Source: Spirochaetales bacterium
Lineage (GTDB): Bacteria; Spirochaetota; Spirochaetia; Treponematales; UBA12059
Assembly: GCA_004525355.1 (NCBI GenBank)
Contig: SPCK01000099.1
Span: 1-7,350 of the forward strand
Length of the DNA: 7,350 nucleotides
Direction: 5' to 3'
The position numbers were made by a program, and so were the translations under genes. This document shows positions 1 through 7,139 of the stretch, one piece after another (the first letter of the stretch is position 1; every line of letters starts with the position of its first letter). The notes beneath the pieces are model-generated. The model did not search any database, was not told where the DNA came from, and saw nothing but the letters and a program-made list of their open reading frames with translations.

Positions 1-1149
1 GGCGACGGACAGGCGGTCTTCATGGCTCCCACCGAGCTCCTTGCCCGTCAGCACGCCGACAACGCGGCAAGGCTCCTGGAGCCGCTGGGGATTCGATTGG
101 CCTTCCTGTCCGGCAACGTTGCCGATGCGGCCAGGAAACCCCTGTTGGCAGCCCTCGCACGCGGAGAGATCGATCTGGCAATAGGCACGCATGCGCTCTT
201 CTCCGACGGCGTCGCGTACAGAAATCTTCGCTTCGTCATAGTAGACGAGCAGCACCGTTTCGGCGTACTCCAGCGATTGGCTATGGGAGCCAAGGGCTCG
301 CGTCCGGACGTTCTGATGATGAGCGCCACACCGATCCCGCGCACGCTCGCCATTACCGTATACGGCGATCTTTCGGTATCCACGATACGAACCATGCCGC
401 CCGGGCGCAAGCCAGTCATCACGCACTTGGCCAGGCAGGGTAACGAGACCAAGGTCTACGAGTTCGTACGCAGGGAACTTGCCGCCGGTCGCCGCGCCTA
501 CTTCGTCTATCCACTGGTAGAACGCTCGGAAAAACTCGAACTCAAGGATGCCCAGGCTATGTTCGAGCGACTATCGCGAGACGTGTATCCCGAATTCAGG
601 GGCGAGCTGATCCACGCGCGCCTGCCAGAAGCCATCAAGCGTTCCACCATGAACGCCTTTACTGCGGGCGAGCTTTCCTTCCTCGTGGCCACGAGCGTCG
701 TGGAGGTAGGTGTGGACGTACCCGAGGCGACCTGTATGGTGATCGAGCATGCCGAGCGTTTTGGTCTGGCGGCCCTGCACCAGTTGCGCGGACGGGTCGG
801 TCGCAGCACCCTGCAATCCTATTGCTTCCTGGTATGGTCGGAAAAACTGGGCGACGAGGGCAGGCAGCGGGTCATGGCCATGAAGGAAACGGCCAACGGC
901 TTCGCGATCGCAGAGGAGGACCTGCGAATGCGCGGTCCGGGCGAGATAACCGGTACGGATCAATCGGGTGCGCTTCGGCTGACCTTTGCCGATCCGGTCC
1001 GGGACTCCGGACTTCTCGAGGCCGCGCACGAGGACGCCCTGGCCCTTCTGACCGAAGATCCCGGGCTGGTCGGCCCGGAAGGATCCGTGGTCAGAGCCGT
1101 CCTGGAGAAGGCCAGCCCGTTGGCCGAGAAAACAGCGGCAACGGGCTAA
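1..1149 (+). CDS. recG: ATP-dependent DNA helicase RecG, C-terminal part (5' end outside window)
   Basis: RecG is a superfamily 2 DNA translocase that remodels stalled replication forks and branch-migrates Holliday junctions in the cytoplasm. The frame is open from base 1, so the 382 residues seen are roughly the last 55 percent of a protein usually near 690 residues. The wedge domain and Walker A motif lie off the left edge. Visible motifs, in fragment numbering, are: motif Ia APTELLARQH (about 9-18); the DEQHRFGV box, the Walker B motif typical of RecG and Mfd (82-89); motif III SATPIPRTLA (108-117); VVEVGVDVPEAT (motif V, about 233-244); motif VI QLRGRVGRS (261-269); and the C-terminal GFAIAEEDLRMRGPGEITGT segment with QSG (about 300-322). 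This last segment separates RecG from other SF2 helicases and from Mfd. The gene ends in TAA and converges on the lipoprotein gene. No truncation or missing motif is seen in the visible part. Confidence 0.96.
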   Translation, partial: GDGQAVFMAPTELLARQHADNAARLLEPLGIRLAFLSGNVADAARKPLLAALARGEIDLAIGTHALFSDGVAYRNLRFVIVDEQHRFGVLQRLAMGAKGSRPDVLMMSATPIPRTLAITVYGDLSVSTIRTMPPGRKPVITHLARQGNETKVYEFVRRELAAGRRAYFVYPLVERSEKLELKDAQAMFERLSRDVYPEFRGELIHARLPEAIKRSTMNAFTAGELSFLVATSVVEVGVDVPEATCMVIEHAERFGLAALHQLRGRVGRSTLQSYCFLVWSEKLGDEGRQRVMAMKETANGFAIAEEDLRMRGPGEITGTDQSGALRLTFADPVRDSGLLEAAHEDALALLTEDPGLVGPEGSVVRAVLEKASPLAEKTAATG

Positions 1150-1240
1150 GGGCCTACCCGCGACGCCGGACCCGGGGGCAACACGAGAATGCCTCGGGCA
1201 AATTTCGTCGATCAGAGACGAACCATGGAGAAAAAAAATT

Positions 1241-1265
1241 GGCCCGCCTTTTTAGGAGGCGGGCC
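1241..1265. terminator. Bidirectional rho-independent terminator between convergent genes
   Basis: A perfect 8-bp GC-rich stem, GGCCCGCC (1241-1248) with GGCGGGCC (1258-1265), encloses a 9-base loop. On the minus strand the stem is followed at once by AATTTTTTTT (complement of 1231-1240), and it lies 22 bases past the lipoprotein gene's stop codon. This is a strong terminator for that gene. On the + strand the T-run (1271-1276) follows after GCGCA, so it can also stop recG transcription, probably less efficiently, 92 bases after the recG stop. The 1150-1240 stretch before it holds no gene. It has only a weak 6-bp hairpin, TTCGTC/GACGAA (1204-1209 with 1217-1222), which has no T-run. Confidence 0.88.
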
Positions 1266-1286
1266 GCGCATTTTTTAAGGAACCGC

Positions 1287-2741
1287 TTATTGGATGAAGT
1301 TTGCCTGCCGTATTCCTGCTCCCGTGGGATAGTACATCCATGGTTTTCCCGTGGGGTCCACCACTATGGCGGTGATCGTGGAGGGGAAGGTCGGCGCGTT
1401 CGCGTCCGGGATACTGAAGGTTTCCCAGCTCGCACCCGTTTTCCGGGCGTAGACCATGCCGTTGGCGGAATAGTCGTACATGACGATATGCGGCTTGTCC
1501 GCGGCGTCCAACGCGAGCGCTGTGTTGTAGCCGCTCAGCCCATCGGATACCACCGTTTCCAGAGAGAACACGCCGCCTGCCGTCGAGGCATAGGCATACA
1601 TCAGGTCAGCGGCATTGCCGTTGAAGTAGCTGATATGAATGCCGCCTGCTGAATCCACCTTGAGCGATGAATATTCACCCATGTTGCCCGATCCGTCGAC
1701 AATACGTTTGGTCCAGGAAGAACCATCGAAATACGCCAGCTTGAGCCTCTTGTTGACCGCGTCCCTGTAGGAAATGACGGGGTAGCCGTTTTGCATCATG
1801 CCCAGCGACGCGTACTTGCCGATATCCCCACCAAGCTCCGAGTCCACCGTGGTACCGTCGTCCCAAGTCGCGCCGGAATTGTCGGACCTGAACACGGTGA
1901 GGCTCTTGGCGGTCGTATCGTACCCCGAGAGATAGAGGTTCGTCCCCGAGACCCCCAGGGAGAGGTAGTTCAGAATGGTGGTCGTGATATTCACCTTCGT
2001 CGGGAAATTCAGTCCTCCATTGGTGGATATGGACATCTCAACGGGGTTGCCTTTGGAATCATAATAAGCCACCCAGACATTTGCTCCGGATACCGCCACG
2101 GATGTGTACGAGAAACCGCCGCCGATTGCCTGATTGTCAAGATTGACGACGGTCTCCCAGATGGATGTCGCATAGGTATATTTCCTGAAGCCCGCGTACC
2201 TGTCCCCCGAGGAGTAGGCGAACGCGGTGTATATGTTGCCGGGGGCATCCTTGATCGCGGAAACATGAGTACCGGCGTTGAACGTTATCACGTCCCAGAT
2301 GTCGAGTTTCTTGCCATTGCTCGTCAAGCCGTTTGTTGAAACCGTCAGGTCCCCGGAGACGGCGCCCGCCGGTATGGTCACGACGATGGACGTAGAGCTG
2401 GTAAAGGTCTTGATGGCGGTACCGCTCGCCCCCGGGAAATTCACCGTGGTGGAAGTCGTAAAGTTATCGCCCGTAATGGTGATATCCTCTCCACGTACCG
2501 CGGCTACCTTGCTGAGCGCGCCGATGTACGGATGGACATCGACGGTTACTGTACTGGATACGGTGACGTTACCCGCCAGGTCGGTCGCGCGTGTATTGAG
2601 CGCGACCCCGTCCTTCGCCCCGCCGGTTACCGTGGCGGTATTCCAACCGTACGTCCATGCCTCCGTTCCCGTAACGGGAAGGTACGCGCCGCCGTCGATG
2701 CTCAGTTCGACGGTAGACAAGTTCAAGTCCGACGCGTATCC
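1287..2741 (-). CDS. Same lipoprotein, C-terminal part: rest of Ig module 8, IPT/TIG-like module, seven-bladed propeller
   Basis: Joined to the preceding part by one extra base, this gives a protein of about 1,207 residues (joined numbering from ATG 4909). Residues 724-794 complete the eighth Ig module (ATDLAGNVTVSSTVTVDV near its end). Residues 795-873 look like an IPT/TIG module: RGEDITITGDNF, then VNFPG, VTIPAGAVSGDLTV and a final NGKKLDIWD. Residues 874-1207 hold seven repeats of about 47-52 residues beginning near 883, 935, 982, 1033, 1080, 1128 and 1177. Several open with Y-x-S-L-x-V, continue with a small-residue turn and a Y-Y-D or S-Y-x-D strand, and some end with G-x-x-W. This is the pattern of a seven-bladed beta-propeller. 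Two Asp-box-like turns, STNGGLNF and SDNSGATW, resemble sialidase/BNR propellers, but no sialidase catalytic set is recognisable. The frame stays open upstream to 2990, but that part translates to low-complexity Arg-rich sequence and is not real. The gene ends in TAA just before the terminator. Confidence 0.82.
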   Translation of the reverse strand, partial: GYASDLNLSTVELSIDGGAYLPVTGTEAWTYGWNTATVTGGAKDGVALNTRATDLAGNVTVSSTVTVDVHPYIGALSKVAAVRGEDITITGDNFTTSTTVNFPGASGTAIKTFTSSTSIVVTIPAGAVSGDLTVSTNGLTSNGKKLDIWDVITFNAGTHVSAIKDAPGNIYTAFAYSSGDRYAGFRKYTYATSIWETVVNLDNQAIGGGFSYTSVAVSGANVWVAYYDSKGNPVEMSISTNGGLNFPTKVNITTTILNYLSLGVSGTNLYLSGYDTTAKSLTVFRSDNSGATWDDGTTVDSELGGDIGKYASLGMMQNGYPVISYRDAVNKRLKLAYFDGSSWTKRIVDGSGNMGEYSSLKVDSAGGIHISYFNGNAADLMYAYASTAGGVFSLETVVSDGLSGYNTALALDAADKPHIVMYDYSANGMVYARKTGASWETFSIPDANAPTFPSTITAIVVDPTGKPWMYYPTGAGIRQANFIQ

Positions 2742-4813
2742 CTCTCGACGCTCACCGTGCCGTGCAAGGCGTTCGCTCCCGTATACGCGTTTGTCGGTGC
2801 GTCGATCCCCGTCGCGGGCGGAGTATTGTCTATATTGATTTGAATGCCGGAGCTGTTGGAGGACGGATAATCCGTCGTAACGCGCGCTTGTAGCGTTCGC
2901 AGGCCATCGGCGAGATTGAGGCCGGCCGGTGTGGAATCCAGATCCACCGACCAGTTCGCCCATCCATCGACCGTTGTCACGGGTATCCACGAACCATCGT
3001 CTATCCGGACATCCACCGCGGTAATCGTTCCGGCCGGTGTAGAGGCCGTCCCGGTGACGGTAACGGTCCCGGCTTTGTACACGCCGTTCGCGGGAGAGAT
3101 GATCGATACGCTGGGCGTATTGACGGTTCGCTGTACCGTAACGGTGTCCGTGACCGCGTTCCCGGCCAAATCGGAGACCGCGACCTCTATGGTAATGTCA
3201 ATATCCGCGTCGAATGCCGCCGTATCCCACAGATACGACCACAGTCCGCCGCTCACGCTGGGCTTTATGTTCGCGTCGACCGGCCATCCGACATCGTTGG
3301 CGTCTTTTATCCGCAACACGAGGGTATTGATCGAAATTGCGTCGAAGACGCTACCAGTGACGAGGATGTTGCCTGAAACCTGAATTCCAGTATCTGGCTG
3401 CGAGATGGCCACGCTGGGCGCCGCGTTGTCGAACGTGACATTGAAAACAGTGTCGGTATTGCCGCCCCAGTTGTCCGTCACGCGAAGGGTGACTGCGGTC
3501 GCGCCATTGGGAAAGCCCGCGGTGTCCAGATCATGCGTCCAGGCAGCATTCCCGGGGGTGAACCCGCTTGCCGTAACGAAAGCTCCGGCGCCTGCCTTTA
3601 CCTGTATGTCGGTGATGGTATCGCCAACATCGGCATCCGAGGACGACCCGCTGATGGCGATAATGCCCTTGTAGTGCTGGCTCGCGACTATACCGCCTAT
3701 GCCGCTCAGCACTGGCAGGTTTTTGTCGACTTTGACATTGATGCTGTTTTGTGCCGAGTTGGCGGCAAAGTCCGTGGCCCGCACGGTCACGGCATAGGAT
3801 CCGTTGTCGTACAGCGCCGGATCTACATCCAGATTCCAGCTGGTCGTACCATTGACCGTGACAAAGGATGAACTCGTACCGAATTGCAGCTCGACTTTCT
3901 CCACACCGACGCCATCCGAGGCTGTCCCGATAAAATGTATGACGCTGTTCGCGGTAATCCCCGTAACGGGAGTCGTTATGGAAACCGTAGGGTCGTTGTT
4001 GTCAATCACTACGGGAATGCTCGTTGTGCCGGACAGCCCTGTTATATCCTTGGCTCGCACGATAACCGTTCGAGCACCGTCCGGTACGGCGGTGGTGTCA
4101 TATGCAAGGTTCCACGATAAGGTGCCCACCGTGTTCGTCCATACCGAACCGCCGTTGAAGCTTATGTCCACGCCGCTTACGCCATTGTCATCCGTTGCGG
4201 TACCGCTGAATGAGACGTTGCCTTTGAGATAACTTCCCGAAGCGGGTAAGTCGATAGCTACGGAAGGTATCGTCTGGTCGACGGTAAAGCTGACGGTCGT
4301 ATCGGGACTCAACGCGGAAGGATTGTCCCTGCTTCCATAGACCGTAATCGTGTGCGGTCCCTCAAGCAGCTGCGTCGTATCGATGACCGCGTTCCATACG
4401 AAGGTGCCTGCCGCAAGCTCGTACGCGGCCAGGTCAATCTTGTACCAGACGTCATCTACCTTGTTGCCAAGGCCGATGAGCGGCAGGAAACCGGAAACAG
4501 CTTGGCCCGCGCTCGGGTTGATGATGCTCACCGTCGGCCCCGTGTTGTCCACGATCACGGTGACGAAATCGTAGGCCATGCCGCCAACCTTGTCGGTCGC
4601 CCGAACCATTACGGGAAACCCGCCGTCGGAGAACCCCGTCGTATCGATGACGGCTGACCATGCGGTCTTTCCCGTAGCAGGCATGAAGGTTGCGCCGTTG
4701 TCGGTAGAGAATTCCACGAGTGTCACTCCGATATCGTCGCTCGCCGTTCCGCTCACGGTCAGCGCTCCGGAGGCGTAAGCGCCATTTACCGGGCTTGTGA
4801 TGCTTATGTCAGG
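2529..4813 (-). repeat. Eight tandem Ig-like repeat modules (coding repeats)
   Basis: Module boundaries, read leftward, are about 4813-4538, 4537-4268, 4267-3992, 3991-3716, 3715-3419, 3418-3116, 3115-2819 and 2818-2529. The first four are 90-92 residues; the later ones are 97-101 with longer loops. Protein identity between modules is modest and lies in the turn motif, the central Trp-x-x-x-x-Asp and the last strand. The DNA shows no long identical stretches, so this is an old duplication array, not a recent expansion. Modules 1 and 3 are the closest to each other by eye. Confidence 0.8.
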
Positions 4814-4909
4814 TGGAAAATCCGGCTCCTCGACGGGAGACTTGCACCCGGAGGCGATTAGAACGGACGCCAACATGATGAACACTACAGGCCTTGAACC
4901 ATGCAGCAT
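2723..4909 (-). CDS. Multi-Ig-domain lipoprotein, N-terminal part (gene frameshifted near 2740)
   Basis: This frame encodes the first 728 residues, of which about 723 are authentic; the rest to the TGA are out-of-frame tail. The start is ATG at 4909, because CAGGAG (4916-4921) sits 6 bases upstream. A TTG at 4927 in the same frame lies before that site and is rejected. Residues 1-21 form a lipoprotein signal peptide: a short basic start, a hydrophobic run VVFIMLASVLIAS, then G and Cys22. The lipobox is relaxed (A at -3, I at -4). After a short linker come Ig-like modules of 90-101 residues starting near residues 33, 125, 215, 307, 399, 498, 599 and 698. Each opens P-x-[VI]-[SA]-I and carries an SGTASD-like turn, a W-x-x-x-x-D segment, an RATD-like strand and a closing VDNT. 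They resemble bacterial Ig-like repeats of cell-surface proteins. Module 2 is the most divergent. The coding sequence continues in another frame as the next entry. Function is unknown; an envelope adhesion or ligand-binding role is inferred. The family name of the repeats was not checked. Confidence 0.85.
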   Translation of the reverse strand: MLHGSRPVVFIMLASVLIASGCKSPVEEPDFPPDISITSPVNGAYASGALTVSGTASDDIGVTLVEFSTDNGATFMPATGKTAWSAVIDTTGFSDGGFPVMVRATDKVGGMAYDFVTVIVDNTGPTVSIINPSAGQAVSGFLPLIGLGNKVDDVWYKIDLAAYELAAGTFVWNAVIDTTQLLEGPHTITVYGSRDNPSALSPDTTVSFTVDQTIPSVAIDLPASGSYLKGNVSFSGTATDDNGVSGVDISFNGGSVWTNTVGTLSWNLAYDTTAVPDGARTVIVRAKDITGLSGTTSIPVVIDNNDPTVSITTPVTGITANSVIHFIGTASDGVGVEKVELQFGTSSSFVTVNGTTSWNLDVDPALYDNGSYAVTVRATDFAANSAQNSINVKVDKNLPVLSGIGGIVASQHYKGIIAISGSSSDADVGDTITDIQVKAGAGAFVTASGFTPGNAAWTHDLDTAGFPNGATAVTLRVTDNWGGNTDTVFNVTFDNAAPSVAISQPDTGIQVSGNILVTGSVFDAISINTLVLRIKDANDVGWPVDANIKPSVSGGLWSYLWDTAAFDADIDITIEVAVSDLAGNAVTDTVTVQRTVNTPSVSIISPANGVYKAGTVTVTGTASTPAGTITAVDVRIDDGSWIPVTTVDGWANWSVDLDSTPAGLNLADGLRTLQARVTTDYPSSNSSGIQINIDNTPPATGIDAPTNAYTGANALHGTVSVERDTRRT
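2738..2745 (-). other. Frameshift site inside the lipoprotein gene
   Basis: Reading leftward, the first frame is convincing through SVER (codon AGG at 2743-2741), and the second is convincing from GYASDL (codon GGA at 2741-2739). The two codons share base 2741, so one extra G in the run GGG (CCC at 2740-2742 on the + strand) would join them seamlessly. Without it the first frame stops at 2723. The break falls inside Ig module 8, whose two halves complement each other and restore a module of roughly normal length (about 97 residues). The cause may be a sequencing or assembly slip in a G-run, a true inactivating or phase-variable mutation, or less likely a programmed -1 event. No X-XXY-YYZ slippery heptamer is seen. 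Confidence 0.8.
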
Positions 4910-4915
4910 ATCTAG

Positions 4916-4921
4916 CTCCTG
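4916..4921 (-). promoter_or_regulatory. Shine-Dalgarno site of the lipoprotein gene
   Basis: CAGGAG on the minus strand ends 6 bases before the ATG at 4909. It fixes the start there and rules out the upstream TTG at 4927, which would put this site inside the coding sequence. Confidence 0.8.
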
Positions 4922-4942
4922 GGGCAAGAGAAGCCGAATGAA

Positions 4943-4971
4943 AGTATATAGTGAAAATGATATAGTTTCAA
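4943..4971 (-). promoter_or_regulatory. Sigma-70-type promoter of the lipoprotein gene
   Basis: On the minus strand, TTGAAA (4971-4966) and TATACT (4948-4943) are separated by exactly 17 bases, in an AT-rich stretch that contrasts with the GC-rich genes. Transcription would start near 4936, leaving a leader of about 27 bases that contains the Shine-Dalgarno site. Two mismatches to the consensus in total make this the best promoter in the window. It suggests that the lipoprotein gene is expressed independently of pckG. Confidence 0.7.
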
Positions 4972-5050
4972 TAGAGGAAAAAGAGATTTTTAATTTCTTG
5001 ACATTTCAGTATCTCTGGGTTCCTCGAATCAAAGAGGCTTCAGAATAACG

Positions 5051-5073
5051 GCATCCTGACGATTAAGGGATGC
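5051..5073 (-). terminator. Possible weak hairpin after pckG
   Basis: GCATCC (5051-5056) can pair with GGATGC (5068-5073) around an 11-base loop, starting 1 base past the pckG stop codon. On the minus strand it is followed by CGTTATTCT, not by a real T-run, so it is at best a weak terminator or an RNA-stabilising stem. A second small stem, CCTC/GAGG, lies near 5024-5035. No better terminator is visible between pckG and the lipoprotein promoter. Confidence 0.3.
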
Positions 5074-5074
5074 A

Positions 5075-6898
5075 CTACACGATGCCATCGGCGTTCTTTT
5101 CAATGAAGCCACCCTTCAACCGCCTCTCGATCCACTCGAGCTTTCTCATGAGCTGTTCCGGAAAGCCATCCTGGAAGCTGCCGTAGAAAATTCGGATGCC
5201 CGGGATATCTGCGAGCCATTCGTCATTCCGTACTGCAAGCAGTTCCTTCAGCGCATCGTTGGGTACGTCCAGGCCTTCGATATCCAGCGAGCCCTTGACA
5301 GGAACGTACCCGATGGCTGTTTCCAGCGCATCGGCCTGTCCGTCGCAACGATCGAAGATCCACTTGAGCACGCGTGAGTTCTCGCCGAAGCCGGGCCACA
5401 GGAATTTCCCGTCCGGCCCCTTGCGGAACCAATTGACATAGAAAAACTTGGGATGCTTGACGCCGGTCCGCTCGCCCATGCGCAGCCAGTGATGAAAATA
5501 GTCCCCCATGTTGTAGCCGCAGAATGGCAGCATGGCAAAGGGATCGCGCCTGAGCTGTCCCACGGCGCCAACCGCCGCGGCGGTCGTCTCGCTGGAGACG
5601 ATGGAGCCCATGAACACGCCGTGCTCCCAGTCAAAAGCCTCGTGTACCAATGGCACGGTCGTCGCCCGGCGCCCACCGAAAAGTATCGCGCTGATCGGCA
5701 CTCCTTTGGGATCCTCCCATGCCTGATCGATGACAGGGCACTGGGAGGCTGGAGCGGTAAAACGGCCATTGGGGTGGGCTGCCGGCTTGTCGTTCTTCGG
5801 GTTGTATGGCTCGCCATGCCAGTCGATCAAGCCTTCGGGCGGGTCAGTCCCTATGCCTTCCCACCAGACATCGCCGTCAGGTGTGCGGGCCACGTTGGTG
5901 AATATGGAATTTTTCTCGATGGACTTCATGGCGTTCGGATTACTCTTGAAGCTGGTCCCGGGCGCCACGCCGAAGAATCCGTATTCGGGATTGATGGCGT
6001 ACAGCCGACCGTCGTCTCCCCATCGCATCCACGCGATATCGTCACCTACGGTCTCTACCTTCCATCCCGGCAAGGTGGGAACCAACATGGCGAGATTGGT
6101 CTTGCCGCAGGCCGACGGAAAGGCCGCCGCTATATATTTTTTCTGCCCATCCGGATTGGTTATACCCAGGATGAGCATGTGCTCGGCCAACCAACCCTGG
6201 TCACGAGCCATGGCGCTGGCGATGCGCAAGGCGAAACACTTCTTGCCCAGGAGGGCATTACCGCCATACCCGGATCCATAGGACCATATCGAGCGCTCCT
6301 CGGGAAAATGCACTATGTACTTGTTGTTCGAGTCGCATGGCCAAGGCTTCTCATGCCGGCCGGGTAGCAGGGGATAGCCGACCGAATGCAGTGCCCTGAC
6401 GAAAGGTCCGTCGCGCCCGAGGGCATCCATGACCGGCTTACCCATCCGGGTCATGATACGCATATTCAGCGCCACGTAGATACTGTCGGTAAGCTCCACG
6501 CCAATGTGCGACAGCGGCCCGCCAATAGGCCCCATGCTGAACGGAATGATATACATGGTCCTACCGCGCATCGATCCGAAAAAGCGCTGGCTGAGCTCAC
6601 ATTTCATTTCCTGCGGGTCCGCCCAATTATTGGTTGGTCCGGCTTCTTCCCGGAATCGGGAACAGATGAACGTATTGTTTTCGACCCGGGCTACATCCCC
6701 CGGATCGCTCACCACATAGTAAGATCCTGGCCGTTTTTCCAGGCGCTTGAAAGTTCCCGCACGCAGGAGTCGCTCGGCCAGGCGGTCGGATTCCTCCTGG
6801 CCGCCATCGCACACATACACGTCGTCGGGCATGCACATATCGATATTTTCGTCGATCCAGGCCCTCAGGCGCGCATGTTTGATGGAATCGAGGTTCAT
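5075..6898 (-). CDS. pckG: Phosphoenolpyruvate carboxykinase (GTP)
   Basis: This cytoplasmic enzyme interconverts oxaloacetate plus GTP with phosphoenolpyruvate, CO2 and GDP. It serves gluconeogenesis or, in many anaerobes, CO2 fixation toward C4 acids; which direction applies here is not shown by the sequence. At 607 residues it has the normal length of the GTP-type family. Visible sites are: an N-terminal phosphate/substrate-binding segment VARVENN with Arg71; [13 protein letters not shown] (112-124); [18 protein letters not shown] (211-228), with the Mn-binding and catalytic Lys pair 219/220; [11 protein letters not shown] with His240; the P-loop FPSACGKTN (260-268), with the family's reactive Cys264; VGDDIAW (284-290), with metal-binding Asp287; FGGRR (407-411); and the guanine-pocket segment [12 protein letters not shown] (502-513). 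All expected catalytic residues are present. The start is ATG at 6898, supported by AAGGAG 7 bases upstream. The gene is flanked by AT-rich spacers on both sides and is probably transcribed alone. Confidence 0.97.
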   Translation of the reverse strand: MNLDSIKHARLRAWIDENIDMCMPDDVYVCDGGQEESDRLAERLLRAGTFKRLEKRPGSYYVVSDPGDVARVENNTFICSRFREEAGPTNNWADPQEMKCELSQRFFGSMRGRTMYIIPFSMGPIGGPLSHIGVELTDSIYVALNMRIMTRMGKPVMDALGRDGPFVRALHSVGYPLLPGRHEKPWPCDSNNKYIVHFPEERSIWSYGSGYGGNALLGKKCFALRIASAMARDQGWLAEHMLILGITNPDGQKKYIAAAFPSACGKTNLAMLVPTLPGWKVETVGDDIAWMRWGDDGRLYAINPEYGFFGVAPGTSFKSNPNAMKSIEKNSIFTNVARTPDGDVWWEGIGTDPPEGLIDWHGEPYNPKNDKPAAHPNGRFTAPASQCPVIDQAWEDPKGVPISAILFGGRRATTVPLVHEAFDWEHGVFMGSIVSSETTAAAVGAVGQLRRDPFAMLPFCGYNMGDYFHHWLRMGERTGVKHPKFFYVNWFRKGPDGKFLWPGFGENSRVLKWIFDRCDGQADALETAIGYVPVKGSLDIEGLDVPNDALKELLAVRNDEWLADIPGIRIFYGSFQDGFPEQLMRKLEWIERRLKGGFIEKNADGIV

Positions 6899-6905
6899 GG
6901 AAATG

Positions 6906-6911
6906 CTCCTT
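6906..6911 (-). promoter_or_regulatory. pckG: Shine-Dalgarno site of pckG
   Basis: AAGGAG on the minus strand lies 7 bases upstream of the ATG at 6898. This strong match confirms the start. Confidence 0.8.
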
Positions 6912-6951
6912 GCTTTATTTATGGCAGAGCCAGGTCACCAGTCGCTTTATA

Positions 6952-6980
6952 TTTGTATACCTGAAACGCGGTGACGGCAA
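6952..6980 (-). promoter_or_regulatory. Candidate pckG promoter
   Basis: On the minus strand, TTGCCG (6980-6975) and TACAAA (6957-6952) are 17 bases apart, in the right place to drive pckG with a leader of roughly 47 bases. The -10 match is mediocre. An overlapping TATACA (6959-6954) is closer to consensus but sits only 15 bases from the same -35. Treat this as a candidate. Confidence 0.3.
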
Positions 6981-7006
6981 GGGGAAAAGGCGTACTTTTT
7001 ATCAGT

Positions 7007-7021
7007 TAAAATATTATTTTA
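7007..7021. promoter_or_regulatory. AT-only palindrome upstream of pckG
   Basis: TAAAATA (7007-7013) and TATTTTA (7015-7021) form a perfect 7-bp dyad about one central base, all A/T, about 30 bases upstream of the candidate pckG -35. It could be an operator, an UP-like element or simple AT-rich composition. The rest of the 6899-7139 spacer contains no gene and no convincing terminator for the gene to its right. Confidence 0.25.
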
Positions 7022-7139
7022 TTATTTGATACGTTAGAGTCGATAAAAACGAACTCAGTGGCAATATTCCAGGCCAAAGATATTTGACTTTTCATCCCGA
7101 AAATGAGCGGCAACTGACAGGGTGTTGAAATTGGATTAC

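Noticed and set aside
822..1652. A + strand open frame overlapping the recG end and running past it
   Set aside because: It lies in another frame of recG, is Arg/Gly-rich, and runs through the terminator hairpin and into the antisense of the lipoprotein gene.
2735..2750. Programmed -1 ribosomal frameshift
   Set aside because: The shift direction would fit, but no slippery heptamer of the X-XXY-YYZ type is present, and I saw no clear stimulatory stem just downstream. A missing base in the G-run is simpler.
2742..2990. Upstream extension of the second lipoprotein frame to a start at 2990, making a separate gene
   Set aside because: The extension is Arg/Gly-rich nonsense that overlaps the well-conserved Ig modules 7 and 8 in the other frame. 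No lipobox or credible ribosome-binding site was seen.
1791..4657. Several long + strand open frames opposite the lipoprotein gene
   Set aside because: They are antisense to a well-supported domain protein. Their translations are low-complexity without recognisable motifs, and they lack good ribosome-binding sites. They are shadows of codon bias.
4910..4927. TTG start at 4927 for the lipoprotein
   Set aside because: It precedes the Shine-Dalgarno site and adds acidic residues before the signal peptide. The ATG at 4909 is correctly spaced.
4998..5026. Perfect TTGACA on the + strand
   Set aside because: The 17-base-spaced position reads TCCTCG, which is not a -10 box, and no + strand gene follows.
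5453..6367. A 304-codon + strand open frame opposite pckG
   Set aside because: It lies wholly within a complete PEPCK gene with all family motifs. GC-rich codon use on the other strand explains the open frame.
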